Shown here piece by piece: positions 21,209 to 31,507 of a stretch of DNA of 64,000 nucleotides (the stretch's first letter is position 1; every line of letters starts with the position of its first letter). The notes under the pieces are model-generated. The model was not told the origin of the DNA. It worked only from the letters and a program-made list of their open reading frames with translations, and did not search any database. The translations under genes and the position numbers were made by a program. This DNA comes from Yarrowia lipolytica (taxonomy: Eukaryota > Ascomycota > Dipodascomycetes > Dipodascales), in the NCBI RefSeq assembly GCF_001761485.1, contig NC_090772.1, positions 1,486,501-1,550,500 of the forward strand. Direction: 5' to 3'.

Positions 21209-21917
21209 TTGGCGCGTGGTAGCGGAAGTTGTCGCGTTTTGGTGGTGATGTTGTGAGGTGGTTTGGAAGGTAAGTTTGGGGGTGCATGTGAGGAGTACGA
21301 GTGGACATGTGAGGAATGGAAGAGGAGGGGTTCAGCGAGTGTTGTAGGCCCTGCAGAGGAGTATTAAGTAGTCTGGGTAGTATTTTGTTGCCTGAATTGG
21401 GGCTTGTCTAATTTTTGCGTCCATATAACAAGTATTGGCAGATCTACAGTCAGGTCTTCAAGTCAACTATTTACTTAAGTAAAAACCACAAGTAGTTGTA
21501 CCTGTACTTGTAATTGGTAAGATTTTTTGGAAAACCCAATAATGGTGTAATTGGTTAGATATTAGTCAGGTAAAACATTACTAAGGGCCCACTTGCTTAA
21601 TCAGCAACATTCAACAAATTCAACTATTTTTCACTTCAATTAAATGGTAATTTACTGAGATTAATGGTTCATATTAATCTGCTTAATAACATCAGCCCAC
21701 TCAATGCATCATTATGCATCTTGCAACACCATTTGAAGCTGCTCAGATCGGCTAAAGAAACGACAGGGAGGAGTTCAAAGCAATAAACACGGACCTGTCC
21801 AGACTCAGAAACGACTCAGACAGTCAGAAACGACACCGACACTGACCCGGACACCGACACCGACACATACAGCCAGACACCGACATAGCACAGCCACTCA
21901 ACCGCTTTTACTCCAAA
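21209..21917. other. divergent promoter region (CDC23 / ACS-like gene)
   Basis: 709 bp between two outward-facing genes. The right third (about 21790-21890) contains a CGACACCGACAC-type short repeat. No gene is seen. Confidence 0.6.
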
Positions 21918-23237
21918 ATGCTAGCATTGTCCTTGCAAGAGACGGTAACGGCTCTACTGCTCCTTTTTCTCACAACATACATCATCTACAGCTTGATTCC
22001 GTCAGCGCGCGATGCTCATCCTTTGGTTGTTCTTCAGCAGTCCAATCTCGGCTCAATTCGTCAACCGGGGGAATCGGGGGTGTATAGATCGCATTTCTGT
22101 CCCCATGGACTTCCTCTGTTGAGAGGCCTTCAAATTCAGGCCGATAACTACAGACTGCGCAACGGAAACATGGGCGATCTGCTGGAATTGGCCTCCGATA
22201 CCGTGAGCTACCAAAACGTGCGTAAGCTGGGCTCGTTCCTCAAGCCCAACGTGACCATCATCTGGGATAAAAACAGACCCGAATTCGTGGAGATTCTGTT
22301 TGCTTGTGCTCTCTACAACCTCTCTGTGGTGGTCATCAGCGATGAGTACACTGGAGAGGCCCTTAAGGAGGCAATAAAGGTATCCAACCCTGGCATCTTG
22401 GTCAAAAATGGCGAGTTTGGAGTCCTTCTCAACGATACCAGTTACGAGACAGTCAAGAACACTTACTCCGAGGAGGAGTTTCCTGCACTGGACGAATCAT
22501 ACGGATTCCTGGGCTTCCCTGTGTCAGACATTCACAGAAAGATAGCCATCAAGTATTACAATCACGCCAATATCGTCGCAGCAATTGTCGGACAACTGAA
22601 GGGATTCCCAGCAACCCATGAAGTGACACAAAAAGATACAGTCTACTTTGCAGACGCATCTATTGGAAAACCATTCCCTCTCGTCCTGTACCTGGCAACT
22701 CTGGCTATCGGGGCAGGTGTGGTTACCGAGTTGGATCAGGCTACAATTGTTGTCACTACTCAGGACAGAGTGTCGCGACTCCTGAGCACAAAGCTGTCTT
22801 TATGGCAACGGTTCAAGCTTTCTCGTGCAGAATCTTCTCTTGCAAATGGATGTCTGAACAGAAGCGGTGTTTTGACTGAGTATTCCAAATGCAGAATGCT
22901 GTTCTTTGCTGCCCAGGAGCCTGCTCTGACTTCTGTGCAGGTAGGCAAGATTCGGGCCCTGACAGGATCTCACATAGTCTACTCTCTCATGTCGCGTGAG
23001 TGTCTCTCTCCCGTTGCTCAGACCAACATCTACGACTACCGACTGATCAATGGGGTTGTTTTTGGACCCCCTCCCCCCTGCTTGGAAGGCAAGGTGCAAA
23101 GTGAGAGCGACGACAAGGTGACCAAGGGACAATTGGTTATTCAGAGTCCGGCTGCCGACAAAGGTTGGCTTGAGACCGAGTATTTTGGTGAATGGGGAGC
23201 TGATGGCGCTTGGAGGTTGAAGTCGTATAGTACATAG
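21918..23237 (+). CDS. acyl-CoA-synthetase-like pseudoenzyme (ANL superfamily), membrane-anchored
   Basis: A 439-residue protein with an N-terminal membrane helix (ALLLLFLTTYIIYSLIP, about residues 12-28). It then resembles long-chain acyl-CoA synthetases. LGSFLKPNVTIIWDKNRPEFVEILFACALYNLSVVVI matches their N-terminal domain (given here across positions near 105-141). NHANIVAAIVGQL matches the segment after the ATP loop, and VVFGPPPPCLEGKV and GWLETEYFGEWGADGAWRL match the later A-motifs. The SGSTG-x-PKG phosphate loop is absent, replaced by IAIKYY just before NHANIV. The chain ends at the hinge where the mobile C-terminal domain of active enzymes begins. I infer that it binds rather than activates fatty acyl groups, or has another role at the ER or lipid droplet. 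The ATG at 21918 is unambiguous. Confidence 0.7.
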   Translation: MLALSLQETVTALLLLFLTTYIIYSLIPSARDAHPLVVLQQSNLGSIRQPGESGVYRSHFCPHGLPLLRGLQIQADNYRLRNGNMGDLLELASDTVSYQNVRKLGSFLKPNVTIIWDKNRPEFVEILFACALYNLSVVVISDEYTGEALKEAIKVSNPGILVKNGEFGVLLNDTSYETVKNTYSEEEFPALDESYGFLGFPVSDIHRKIAIKYYNHANIVAAIVGQLKGFPATHEVTQKDTVYFADASIGKPFPLVLYLATLAIGAGVVTELDQATIVVTTQDRVSRLLSTKLSLWQRFKLSRAESSLANGCLNRSGVLTEYSKCRMLFFAAQEPALTSVQVGKIRALTGSHIVYSLMSRECLSPVAQTNIYDYRLINGVVFGPPPPCLEGKVQSESDDKVTKGQLVIQSPAADKGWLETEYFGEWGADGAWRLKSYST

Positions 23238-23284
23238 TAAGTACATTAACCATTACTGTAGTCATCATAAATTATATATGTACA

Positions 23285-24079
23285 TTACTGTTTGGGGCCT
23301 CCGTGGACGTTGGTAATGGGAGGTTCTGCGGGTTTGGACACGCCAGGTTTCGGGTTGAATACCGACTTTGGAGGCTCGGTCTTGAGAGACTCGATTTTGG
23401 GCTGCTCCACGGGCTTTGTGTCCACCTTGGTGCTCTTCTTTCGCGAAAACACGTTCTTGAACATTCGACCGACGCCTCGGGTAGTGGGGATGAAGATCCA
23501 TCGGGCAAAGGGAGGGGTCAGGAGCAGGGAAATGGGGATTCGGACAGGCAGAGTGGCCTTGACTAGAGCGTAGGCCGCCGCACCCTGCATTACCACTCGG
23601 GCCGAGTTCTCCATGTTCAGAAAGGACCATCCCTGGGTCTCCAGCAGCTTATCTATCACGGACATGCCCTTGACAATGAGCCAGTCGGGCAGTCCTGGAG
23701 GCACGAAGTCGTATCTGTTGAAGTACCACCATAGGCCGAACAGCGGAATGATGGCTGTGATTTCGTGCACAATCAGGAACGACGTGACGTACGACACGGG
23801 GGCGTTCTTGAACCGGCGGGCGAGAGGCCGGATGAACCGGGGAATGTGTTTGAGAATGGGATCATTGTCGTCAGGGTGGGGTTCTCGTTTTCTGAACAGA
23901 AACGTTCGGGATCCTGCCATGGACGCCGGGTTGGAGAGCGGCGTCAGCGTGGGTCTGGAGAGCGGCGTCAGCGCGGGTCTGGAGAGCGGCGTCAGCAGTC
24001 CTCCATTGACCTTTGGCAGTGTTCGGAAGGTGGGTCGGAGCATGGTTGTGAGTTGTAGCAAGCGAGACGCCTTGTTCAT
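23285..24079 (-). CDS. predicted mitochondrial inner-membrane protein, function unknown
   Basis: A 264-residue protein. The N-terminus (MNKASRLLQLTTMLRPTFR) is rich in R, S, T and L without acids, as expected for a mitochondrial presequence. A Pro-rich part follows with three copies of an 8-residue unit (TPLSRPAL type, from a 24-bp tandem repeat at about 23935-24000). The core, residues about 85-175, reads HIPRFIRPLARRFKNAPVSY, then TSFLIVHEITAIIPLFGLWW and NRYDFVPPGLPDW. It has two hydrophobic segments and resembles DUF1279/FAM210-like or Mrx-type fungal mitochondrial proteins, but I cannot name the ortholog. The tail is Lys/Pro-rich. The frame is open upstream of 24079 but lacks an ATG there. 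Two ATGs in other frames (24099, 24092) precede the chosen start, so leaky scanning or a downstream transcript start is needed. Confidence 0.6.
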   Translation of the reverse strand: MNKASRLLQLTTMLRPTFRTLPKVNGGLLTPLSRPALTPLSRPTLTPLSNPASMAGSRTFLFRKREPHPDDNDPILKHIPRFIRPLARRFKNAPVSYVTSFLIVHEITAIIPLFGLWWYFNRYDFVPPGLPDWLIVKGMSVIDKLLETQGWSFLNMENSARVVMQGAAAYALVKATLPVRIPISLLLTPPFARWIFIPTTRGVGRMFKNVFSRKKSTKVDTKPVEQPKIESLKTEPPKSVFNPKPGVSKPAEPPITNVHGGPKQ

Positions 24080-25026
24080 GTGAAATCTCCATGCACCATG
24101 CACAACCTGTGGAATAGATTAGGTTTCACTGGGGTGGAGATTGGTGGTATTATTTGAGGAGCTGGTGCGGGAGCGTCATGAGGAGCATTGTACAAGTGCG
24201 TGTGTGTGGTTCTGATTCTCTGTGGCTGGTTTGAGGGTTGTTTTTGGAGGCTAGAGGTGGTGGGAGTGGGGGTGGGGGTTTAGTTGGAAGTTGGAGTAAG
24301 ACTGTGGAGCTTAGTTGGGAAAATGGTTGACCAGCGGCAATGTTAAGCTAAATGGTGGGAATGGGAGTGGGAACACCCTACCTAGGAGTTGAGAGCGAAT
24401 CCATATCCTCTTCCTTGGTCCGGAGAGGGCATTGAAGAGGCTCCGAAGGGTTGCATGTTTACCGCATAATCCAGCACTCGAAAAAGAGTACCTATTTTAC
24501 CCATACTGGCGCTGTTCGTTGTTCATGAGGCAGCCTCACATTTTTTTGGTGTTTTTTTTTTTTTTCATTTTTTTTTTCATTTTTTTTTTCAATTTGGTTT
24601 AGTGAGGCTGAAACAAGTCAGGATTCTGGACATTTTCAGTGCGAATCAAGTCACACGAAGCCCGCCCGAAATGGACACGTCTTTCATCGCTCTCATCACT
24701 CTCATCACTCTCATCACTCTCATCACCCTCATTACTTCCTAATCCCATTATCAGATGATTACTTCACTATTCTGGCAGACTATCTCCATGTTCCTCCTTG
24801 CTGAGGCTGTCGCGCATTTTCAATTTTTTTTAACGTTTCGCATCACACAGCTGAGACGCGCAGTTGAGATGACGGTTGGAGTATCGAGATTGCAACTGCA
24901 CTGGCCAGGCGTCAAGCCAATTGAGGCTGTCTGACGAACGCAATGTGGCGATCTAGGGAAAGCGACATATAAGAGACGCTGGGCCTGTGGGTGTGTCTGC
25001 CAAAGCTGCCACTACCGTCTCTCAAC
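24080..25026. other. divergent intergenic region with T tracts
   Basis: About 950 bp between two outward-facing genes. It has T-rich tracts at 24541-24592 (T8-14 blocks separated by CA), a CATCACTCT short repeat at 24687-24735, and no open frame of note. Confidence 0.55.
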
Positions 25027-28000
25027 ATGACCAAACAACCATCCTCACCAACTCCACGACGATCGAGAAAGGGCAAAGAGATCTGTACCGGATCTCCGTA
25101 TTCGAGTTCGGACGACGAATCCCCAATTCCGAGTCCGCGTCGGTCCATTACCCCCGACCAGCCTTCATTTTGGAGGTGTGCCGACGAGCCTGAGACCTAC
25201 CAGCCAACCGTTTCTCCTCGTTGTACTCCGAAACGAAGATCTGTTTCTGCCAGTCCCTCGACTCCTGGAAACGCTCGTGGAAGACGCTCAAAGTCGGAAT
25301 CCCCCAAATCGCTCTTCAAACCTCCCAAAAAGTCGCCCAAAAAGTCGCCCAAAAAGTCTAGGAGAAGCAAACTAATGGGGTTCTTGAACAGCCCCGTCAA
25401 CACGTTGCACCGTTTTTCAAAGTCGGAAAAACCGCCAAAGTCACCAAAGAAGAAGAGTACCAAGCACGCGCTCGCTCCCATCTCCGGTGAGTCAGTCAAT
25501 GGGCGAATAGAGGCCCTGAAAGCCCACGCCGACCAGCCAACTCCGTCAACCATCTCGCCGATGCGGTATGGTATGCTGTCGCCCCCATTTGTTCCAGGCG
25601 GCGAGGGCCCTTCTTCCCAGACGAGCCGCCCTGCAGTTCCATCTCATGGAGACAGAAAGAAGAGCCTGATTGGAAAGATGGACAAGGATACCGCCACCTC
25701 CGAACAAGCACTACTGGAGGAGCGTGAGCGGAGGAAGCAGGCCGAGCGAGAAGCCCAGAGAGAAGCGCAGACAGCAAGACAAGAGGAGCTTGAGCGAATG
25801 GAGGAGGGAGAGGCAGATGGCGGAAATGGCGGCGAGGCTGAAGTGGAGAGCCCGGAGGAGAGACGGGGGGAGACAGTGGTGGAGAGACGGGAGGACAGGC
25901 ACGAGGCTCGTTGGAATGAGGATGGCCCCGGACACATAGGGACTGGGAGGGCAGACGCTTGGAGCGCAGTTTTGAATCGGACTACTGAGCAACCTGAGAG
26001 TGATGACCCTGCCCACGTGAGTGAATATTGTTTTCGTTCACCTATGGGCTATCGTGTTCGCACAACTGGAGTTCTACAGGGACCCCCAAGCCCGAGCCCG
26101 CCTGCTCTGGACGGATGGCCCCTGTTGACACTACCACCACCACCACCACCACCACCATTCCCACAACTGCGGCAAGAGGAGCAGCCTACTGATGAATATG
26201 AGGCAGATCCCCATCAAACCCATGAGATCGAGACCCCGCCGCCTACCGTCGGAAGTTCGGAGAGGCGTTTGGGTGATGCAATCAGATTGAACCCGCCATA
26301 TGATCAGGGAGAGGACCAGCATCGAGGGGACCAACCACCAGCACAAGGGCCGGGGAGCTCTCCTTCTGAGCAGTTGAGCCGGGCTGTCGAACAGCTTCAT
26401 GTTGGGGAGATGGAGAGGGTTGTCGTGGGCGACCCCTCGGGGGTGGTAGACCAGCTCGATGGAGATCAGCAACAGGGCTTTATGGAAGATGTCGCCGTGG
26501 TACCCTCCCAAGACATCCCTTGTCGGGTTTCTACGCGAATGAGATGTGATCATCCCGATGACAGTGACAATGGCTCCAGTTCTGACGACTCCAGTTCCGA
26601 TAATGGGGACCCGAGGGATGCGGGGGATGGAGACGGAGACGGCGGAGAAGGAAGGAGAGGCATGGAAGACGACGATGAACATCGACAGAGCGAGGGTGAC
26701 AATAAGGAGCCGTTCCCGCCACAGCCAGCCCATGGGGACGGGAGTGGCGACAATCCCCCCGGCGATCCTGTCGTTAGCCCACAGTCCCCAGTCACCAATG
26801 CCCCAGGTCCTCCACCAGACGATCCTGTGCTTGTCCCACAACCCCCAGTCGTCAATGCCCCAGGCCCTACACCAGACGATCCTACCCTTATACCACAACC
26901 CCCAGTCGTCAACGTCCCAGTCCCTAACGTCCTCATGCGCTACGTTGACTTTTACCGGCATACATTAGCTGTCGACGATCCCGGTCTTCCGAACAATGTA
27001 TCTCACGATGAGTCTGTCCCAGGTGAAGGGCCAGTCAATGCGATGCATGTGACTCATGGTGCAGTCGTGGATTCAGTTCAGGATCCCCTGTACACAAGCA
27101 ACAGTATTCTAGATGCCATTCACGCTGAGTTTGGAACTGTACATGATGGCATTCGCACCTTGGCTGCTGCTCTTGACGGTCTCATTGAGGAAGCCCGTAG
27201 AGCTGAAGTCGCCAGACGAGAAGAAGTCGCACGAAAGCATCTTCGTGATTTCGAACGGCGCCTTAGTATTGAAGATGCAGCACCTGGTGGTGATATCAGT
27301 GCTGTGGAACGAGCTGCCATAAACTCCATCACGACAATGCGAAACTCAGCTCTCCGTTCCTTGGAAGCAGCTCGTGTCGCCGCCAACCGCCAAACAGAGG
27401 GGACAGCCAAACGGGTTGGTAGGGATGCTGTTGACATCATGCGTCAGAACGCTGAAAATATTGCTACGGCTGCAATTTCTAGGGTCGAAGATGCAAGGGG
27501 CGGTGTTGTGGCGGCCGTTCAACAAGCAGGTGAGCATGCGGTTCGGGCTCTCCATGAAGCCGTAGCCGAATTTCGGCAAGAGCTCGCTGGCACCCAGCCC
27601 GGTGGCGAAGCTGACACCGATGGGTCCCAGAGGCTGCAATGTCGAAAGCGTTCTTATCCTTTCGAGTACGAACCCGACGGCGATGCCAGGATGGCGATTT
27701 GTCCCATGAAGAAACGTCATGTTGGCGAGGGTCTAAACTTTGCCCGCTACAACTTGATTGCCAAGCATCGTGCTCACCAGAGGTTGGTAGCAGCATCACC
27801 ATCCTATTGCACTGGAGCGGAGGAGAATTTTGGAAATGTGCTGGATATCTTTTTGATTGAGGGAGTGTGTCACAAGGGAGCGGCGGAATGGGCTGAAGAA
27901 AGTTATGAAGACCAGGAAAAAAGGAGGCAGCAGATACTGGCTGAGCAGAAGAAGAGTGCGTCTCGCCATGTCAAGTGGTTGGAGAGTTATCTGCAGAGGC

Positions 28001-28233
28001 AGAAGAAGTTGATACCTGAGTTGTTGAATTGTTCTGTTGAAGCACCATTCAGTGATACAAACGTCCAAGATTTGCTCAAGGGGATTGAAGACGAGATTGT
28101 ATCGGTTAAAAAGGAGAAGAGGAAGCTGAAGCGTTTCCTGCGGGCAAATGACCGAAAGAAATGGAAGACCAGCATTGCCAGGCGCGAAGTTGAAACCGCT
28201 CTGCAAGGCCCTACAAGTGGCAGTGAGGTGTAA
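25027..28233 (+). CDS. large low-complexity protein of unknown function
   Basis: A 1068-residue product I do not recognise. Regions in order: a basic Ser/Pro-rich N-terminus with KSPKKSPKKS repeats and many SP sites (1-150); a charged coiled-coil-prone segment (LLEERERRKQAEREAQREAQ, about 222-260); a disordered Pro/Asp/Gly-rich centre with an octoproline (near 375) and three 19-residue imperfect repeats of the NAPGPPPDDPVLVPQPPVV type (about 590-640); a helical Ala/Arg-rich stretch (about 700-870); and an ordered basic C-terminal 190 residues (LNFARYNLIAKHRAHQRLVA and following). The ATG at 25027 is used because the open frame before it has none. No membrane segment or enzyme motif is seen. 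Proline-directed kinase sites suggest phosphoregulation, but that is inference. It may be lineage-specific. Confidence 0.75.
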   Translation: MTKQPSSPTPRRSRKGKEICTGSPYSSSDDESPIPSPRRSITPDQPSFWRCADEPETYQPTVSPRCTPKRRSVSASPSTPGNARGRRSKSESPKSLFKPPKKSPKKSPKKSRRSKLMGFLNSPVNTLHRFSKSEKPPKSPKKKSTKHALAPISGESVNGRIEALKAHADQPTPSTISPMRYGMLSPPFVPGGEGPSSQTSRPAVPSHGDRKKSLIGKMDKDTATSEQALLEERERRKQAEREAQREAQTARQEELERMEEGEADGGNGGEAEVESPEERRGETVVERREDRHEARWNEDGPGHIGTGRADAWSAVLNRTTEQPESDDPAHVSEYCFRSPMGYRVRTTGVLQGPPSPSPPALDGWPLLTLPPPPPPPPFPQLRQEEQPTDEYEADPHQTHEIETPPPTVGSSERRLGDAIRLNPPYDQGEDQHRGDQPPAQGPGSSPSEQLSRAVEQLHVGEMERVVVGDPSGVVDQLDGDQQQGFMEDVAVVPSQDIPCRVSTRMRCDHPDDSDNGSSSDDSSSDNGDPRDAGDGDGDGGEGRRGMEDDDEHRQSEGDNKEPFPPQPAHGDGSGDNPPGDPVVSPQSPVTNAPGPPPDDPVLVPQPPVVNAPGPTPDDPTLIPQPPVVNVPVPNVLMRYVDFYRHTLAVDDPGLPNNVSHDESVPGEGPVNAMHVTHGAVVDSVQDPLYTSNSILDAIHAEFGTVHDGIRTLAAALDGLIEEARRAEVARREEVARKHLRDFERRLSIEDAAPGGDISAVERAAINSITTMRNSALRSLEAARVAANRQTEGTAKRVGRDAVDIMRQNAENIATAAISRVEDARGGVVAAVQQAGEHAVRALHEAVAEFRQELAGTQPGGEADTDGSQRLQCRKRSYPFEYEPDGDARMAICPMKKRHVGEGLNFARYNLIAKHRAHQRLVAASPSYCTGAEENFGNVLDIFLIEGVCHKGAAEWAEESYEDQEKRRQQILAEQKKSASRHVKWLESYLQRQKKLIPELLNCSVEAPFSDTNVQDLLKGIEDEIVSVKKEKRKLKRFLRANDRKKWKTSIARREVETALQGPTSGSEV

Positions 28234-28588
28234 GGAGAGGAAAGAATGTCGTATTTATGTTTTGAGATCGTGTGAGTGGATACTTCTGTAGTGTTTTGTA
28301 TAGTTATGGTAAAGATTGTGATACTGTCGAGATCGGACGATGTTTGGAGTCAGTGGAATATGAACCTGAAGATGTAGTTTTGAGATGAGATGAACCAGTA
28401 CAGTACATACTGTACAGTAGTTAGTGGTGGAATACCAAATGAAATCGCCAGTGATTCATACTTGTTGTGAAAAGGTTCCATTTGGAGCTGATCCCGATCA
28501 CAGCAACATCTTTCAGAGCTACCACTGCCGTCCAGGCCTACAGTAGCCAAAACAATAACATCCTATTTACATATATACAATTTTTTTC
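28234..28588. other. convergent intergenic region
   Basis: 355 bp between the 3' ends of the orphan gene and the IleRS gene. It contains a GTACAGTACATACTGTACAG palindromic word at about 28400. No gene is seen. Confidence 0.6.
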
Positions 28589-31507
28589 TCACTCCTTGAC
28601 CACCTCGTCACACCGAGTGCAGAGAATGTCCTCGGCGGGGGCCGTGAACTGCCAGCATCGCGGACACTTGCAACCGGCTGGGGTCTTGGCAGTGGCAGTG
28701 ACAAGAGTGCCATCAACCTCGCCCGAAGCAGCGTAGCTCCATTCGGAGGGAACTTCAGTGTTGAGAGAGACACCAGAGGTGATGAAGAGCTCGGCAAGCT
28801 CACCTTCGTGCTTCTTGAGCAGCTTGTAGACATCCGAAGACTCATCGATGGTCAGAGCGACATCACAGCCCAGAGAAGTACCAATCTTCTTATCGGCTCG
28901 GGCCTGAGCCATCGCCTGCAGAACAATTGATCGAGCACCTTTGACTGTGGCAGTATCCTTGAGGAGCTCAGGGGAGGTCCACTCGGGGGCAGTCTCGTGC
29001 CAACCGTTCTCGTAGGGACTGTTACCCTCGAATCCGGAAAAGTTGTGCACCTCCTGAGTCAGAAGAGGAGTGAGAGGAGACAAAATAGCCAAGTAGGTCT
29101 TGAGAACCTCAGAGAGCACGTAGGCGACGGACTGACGACTCTGGGAAGAAACGTCGTTCACGTAGAGACGCTCCTTGGCAATGTCAAAGTAGAAAGACGA
29201 CAGACAAGTGTTCATGTGGTGGCTAATCTGCTGGTACACTCGGTTGAACTGGTGCTTGGAATAATAGTCCTTGCAGGTGACCTCAAGTTGATGAAGATCT
29301 TGGAGAGCGATTCGGTCGACGAGATGCAGATCAGCGTAGTTCAAGTCCACCTGTTTGCCGTATCCCAGATTACCGAGCAGGAATCGAAAGGTAGTTCTGA
29401 GCTTTCGAGTGAACTCGCCGACATGCTTCAGAATGACAGGACCAATGGCTACATCGTTGGTGAAGTCAGATTGAGCCACCCACAGACGAATACCGTCAAT
29501 GCCAAGAGCAGGAAGGCCCTTACCACCGTTGATGATGGTAGAGGGGAGCAACACATTGCCCAGTGACTTGGACATTTTGTTTCCCTTCTCGTCCAGTAGG
29601 AAGCCGTGAGTGATGACAGACTTGTAGGGAGCAGTGGGAACCGCCTCCGAAGAAGTACTAATCTTGGTCAGCAGCGACGACTGGAACCAGCCACGATGCT
29701 GATCACTGCCCTCAAAGTAGACATCTGCCTGCTTGATACCTCGGGCCTCCAGAGTTGATTTCCACGAACTTCCAGAGTCAAACCACACGTCCATGGTCTC
29801 AGTGCCTCGGACATAATCATCAGCGTTGAATTTATTGGGCAAGAATTGTTCCACGCCAACATTCTCGTCGAACCAAGCGTCAGTTCCAAGCTCAGCGATT
29901 CGATCAATCACATAGGAGACTGTCTCGACGTCCTCCAGAGGTGCGCCAGATTCCTTAGAGTAGACGATTGGAATGGGAACACCCCAAGATCGCTGTCGAG
30001 AGATGCACCATTCGGTTCGTCCATTGACAAAAGCCTTGAGTCGCTTTTCCCCAATTTTGGGAACAAACTCAACCTGATCCAGAGCCTTGATGGTGTCCTC
30101 CTTGATATCATCAACATTGGCAAACCACTGAGGGGTAGATCTGATGATGATGGGCTTCTTGGATCGCCAGTCGTAGGGATAACTATGCGTGTAAGACTCC
30201 TTCTGTAGCAGCATCTTGTTTTTGGTTGCCAGCGCAATTACAGCCTTCTGGCCCTCACCAAGAACATGCTTACCAGCGAGATCAGCCAGCTTTTCGGGAA
30301 GGTCAGAAGTGTAGTGACCCGAAGCATTGACAGGAGAGTAGGGGGCAATGCCATGGCCCATGCAGAACAGGTAATCGTCCTGACCATGGCCAGGAGCAGA
30401 ATGAACCATTCCCGTACCACTCTCGTCGGAAACATAGTCGGCGTGGTAAATGGGGTGATGGGTGTCAGTGAGGGGGTTAGTATAGGTGGAAGAAGTTAGT
30501 TCAGAACCAAAGATTCCATCCCCGACAATCTCCAGCTCGCCCAGCTTCTCAGAAAGAGACTCAACCAACTTTTTACCAACCAAGAGATGTCGACCAGAAC
30601 ATGTCTGACGAACGACAGCATACTCAACGTCCTTATGCACGGAACAAGCCCGGTTAGCCACCAGAGTCCAGGGAGTGGTGGTCCAGATGACAATAGCCAG
30701 ATCAGGGTAGTCCTTGGTGACCTCAGCCAGGGTGTCGGACTTTTCGTTGAGAGGGAAGGCCACAAACACAGCCTGAGACTTGTGCTTGGGGTTGTATTCG
30801 AGTTCGGCCTCAGCGAGAGCAGTTCGGGTCTCCCATCCCCAGTAGACGGGCTTGATCTTTCTGTACATTCGTCCACGGGTCAGTAGTTCCTGGAAGATCC
30901 GCAATTGCGCAACCTCAAACTCATGCGACATGGTCAAGTAGGGGTTCTCCCAGTCGCCCATGATCCCCAGGCCTCGGAATTCGTTCCGCTGGCTCTCAAT
31001 GGTATCTGTGGCGTGCTTCCGAGCCATTTCTCGGATTGTATGAGCAGGCAGAACAGTTGCAGCATCAGTCTTGAGCTTCTTGCTGAGTGTCTCGAGCGCC
31101 TTGAGCTCAATAGGGAGACCGTGGCAGTCCCAGCCAGGCACGTAGTCGACTCGCTTGCCGGAGATCAGCTGGTATCGGTTGATAATGTCCTTGGTGACCT
31201 TGTTGAGGACGTGACCCACATGCAGAGCCCCGTTGGCGTAAGGGGGGCCATCGTGGAGCACAAATGGTTCACGCGACTTGTTGGCTGCGTTCCACGTGTA
31301 CAGCTGGTCTCGCGACTGTGTCAGCAGCTCCTCCAGAGCAGCAGGTTTCCGTCGAGGAGGAAAGTCGGTTTTGGGAAGCAGTAGGGTCGCTGAGTACGAC
31401 TTTTCCGAAGCTGCATTGTCGGTGGAGTTATAACGGCACGTGATCGAGAGTACTGTCCGCGAGGGCGTCTTTCCGACCAACCCGGCCACTTTTCTGACTC
31501 TCAACAT
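28589..31507 (-). CDS. ISM1: mitochondrial isoleucyl-tRNA synthetase
   Basis: A 972-residue class I aminoacyl-tRNA synthetase that charges mitochondrial tRNA-Ile. The N-terminus is basic and lacks acids (MLRVRKVAGLVGKTPSRTVL), consistent with import. The HIGH-type signature is at PYANGALHVGHVLNKVTKDI (about residues 90-110). The CP1 editing domain follows, with TTTPWTLVANRA. The IleRS-specific WFDSGSSW and DQHRGWFQSSLL lie before the KMSKS loop (GNKMSKSLGN, about residue 645). The anticodon-binding region comes after, and a bacterial-type C-terminal zinc motif closes the protein (CKCPRCWQ, then CTRCDEVV). The bacterial-like layout marks it as the organellar and not the cytosolic enzyme. It is complete and unbroken. 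It runs divergently from the uL10m gene, with about 680 bp between. Confidence 0.95.
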   Translation of the reverse strand: MLRVRKVAGLVGKTPSRTVLSITCRYNSTDNAASEKSYSATLLLPKTDFPPRRKPAALEELLTQSRDQLYTWNAANKSREPFVLHDGPPYANGALHVGHVLNKVTKDIINRYQLISGKRVDYVPGWDCHGLPIELKALETLSKKLKTDAATVLPAHTIREMARKHATDTIESQRNEFRGLGIMGDWENPYLTMSHEFEVAQLRIFQELLTRGRMYRKIKPVYWGWETRTALAEAELEYNPKHKSQAVFVAFPLNEKSDTLAEVTKDYPDLAIVIWTTTPWTLVANRACSVHKDVEYAVVRQTCSGRHLLVGKKLVESLSEKLGELEIVGDGIFGSELTSSTYTNPLTDTHHPIYHADYVSDESGTGMVHSAPGHGQDDYLFCMGHGIAPYSPVNASGHYTSDLPEKLADLAGKHVLGEGQKAVIALATKNKMLLQKESYTHSYPYDWRSKKPIIIRSTPQWFANVDDIKEDTIKALDQVEFVPKIGEKRLKAFVNGRTEWCISRQRSWGVPIPIVYSKESGAPLEDVETVSYVIDRIAELGTDAWFDENVGVEQFLPNKFNADDYVRGTETMDVWFDSGSSWKSTLEARGIKQADVYFEGSDQHRGWFQSSLLTKISTSSEAVPTAPYKSVITHGFLLDEKGNKMSKSLGNVLLPSTIINGGKGLPALGIDGIRLWVAQSDFTNDVAIGPVILKHVGEFTRKLRTTFRFLLGNLGYGKQVDLNYADLHLVDRIALQDLHQLEVTCKDYYSKHQFNRVYQQISHHMNTCLSSFYFDIAKERLYVNDVSSQSRQSVAYVLSEVLKTYLAILSPLTPLLTQEVHNFSGFEGNSPYENGWHETAPEWTSPELLKDTATVKGARSIVLQAMAQARADKKIGTSLGCDVALTIDESSDVYKLLKKHEGELAELFITSGVSLNTEVPSEWSYAASGEVDGTLVTATAKTPAGCKCPRCWQFTAPAEDILCTRCDEVVKE

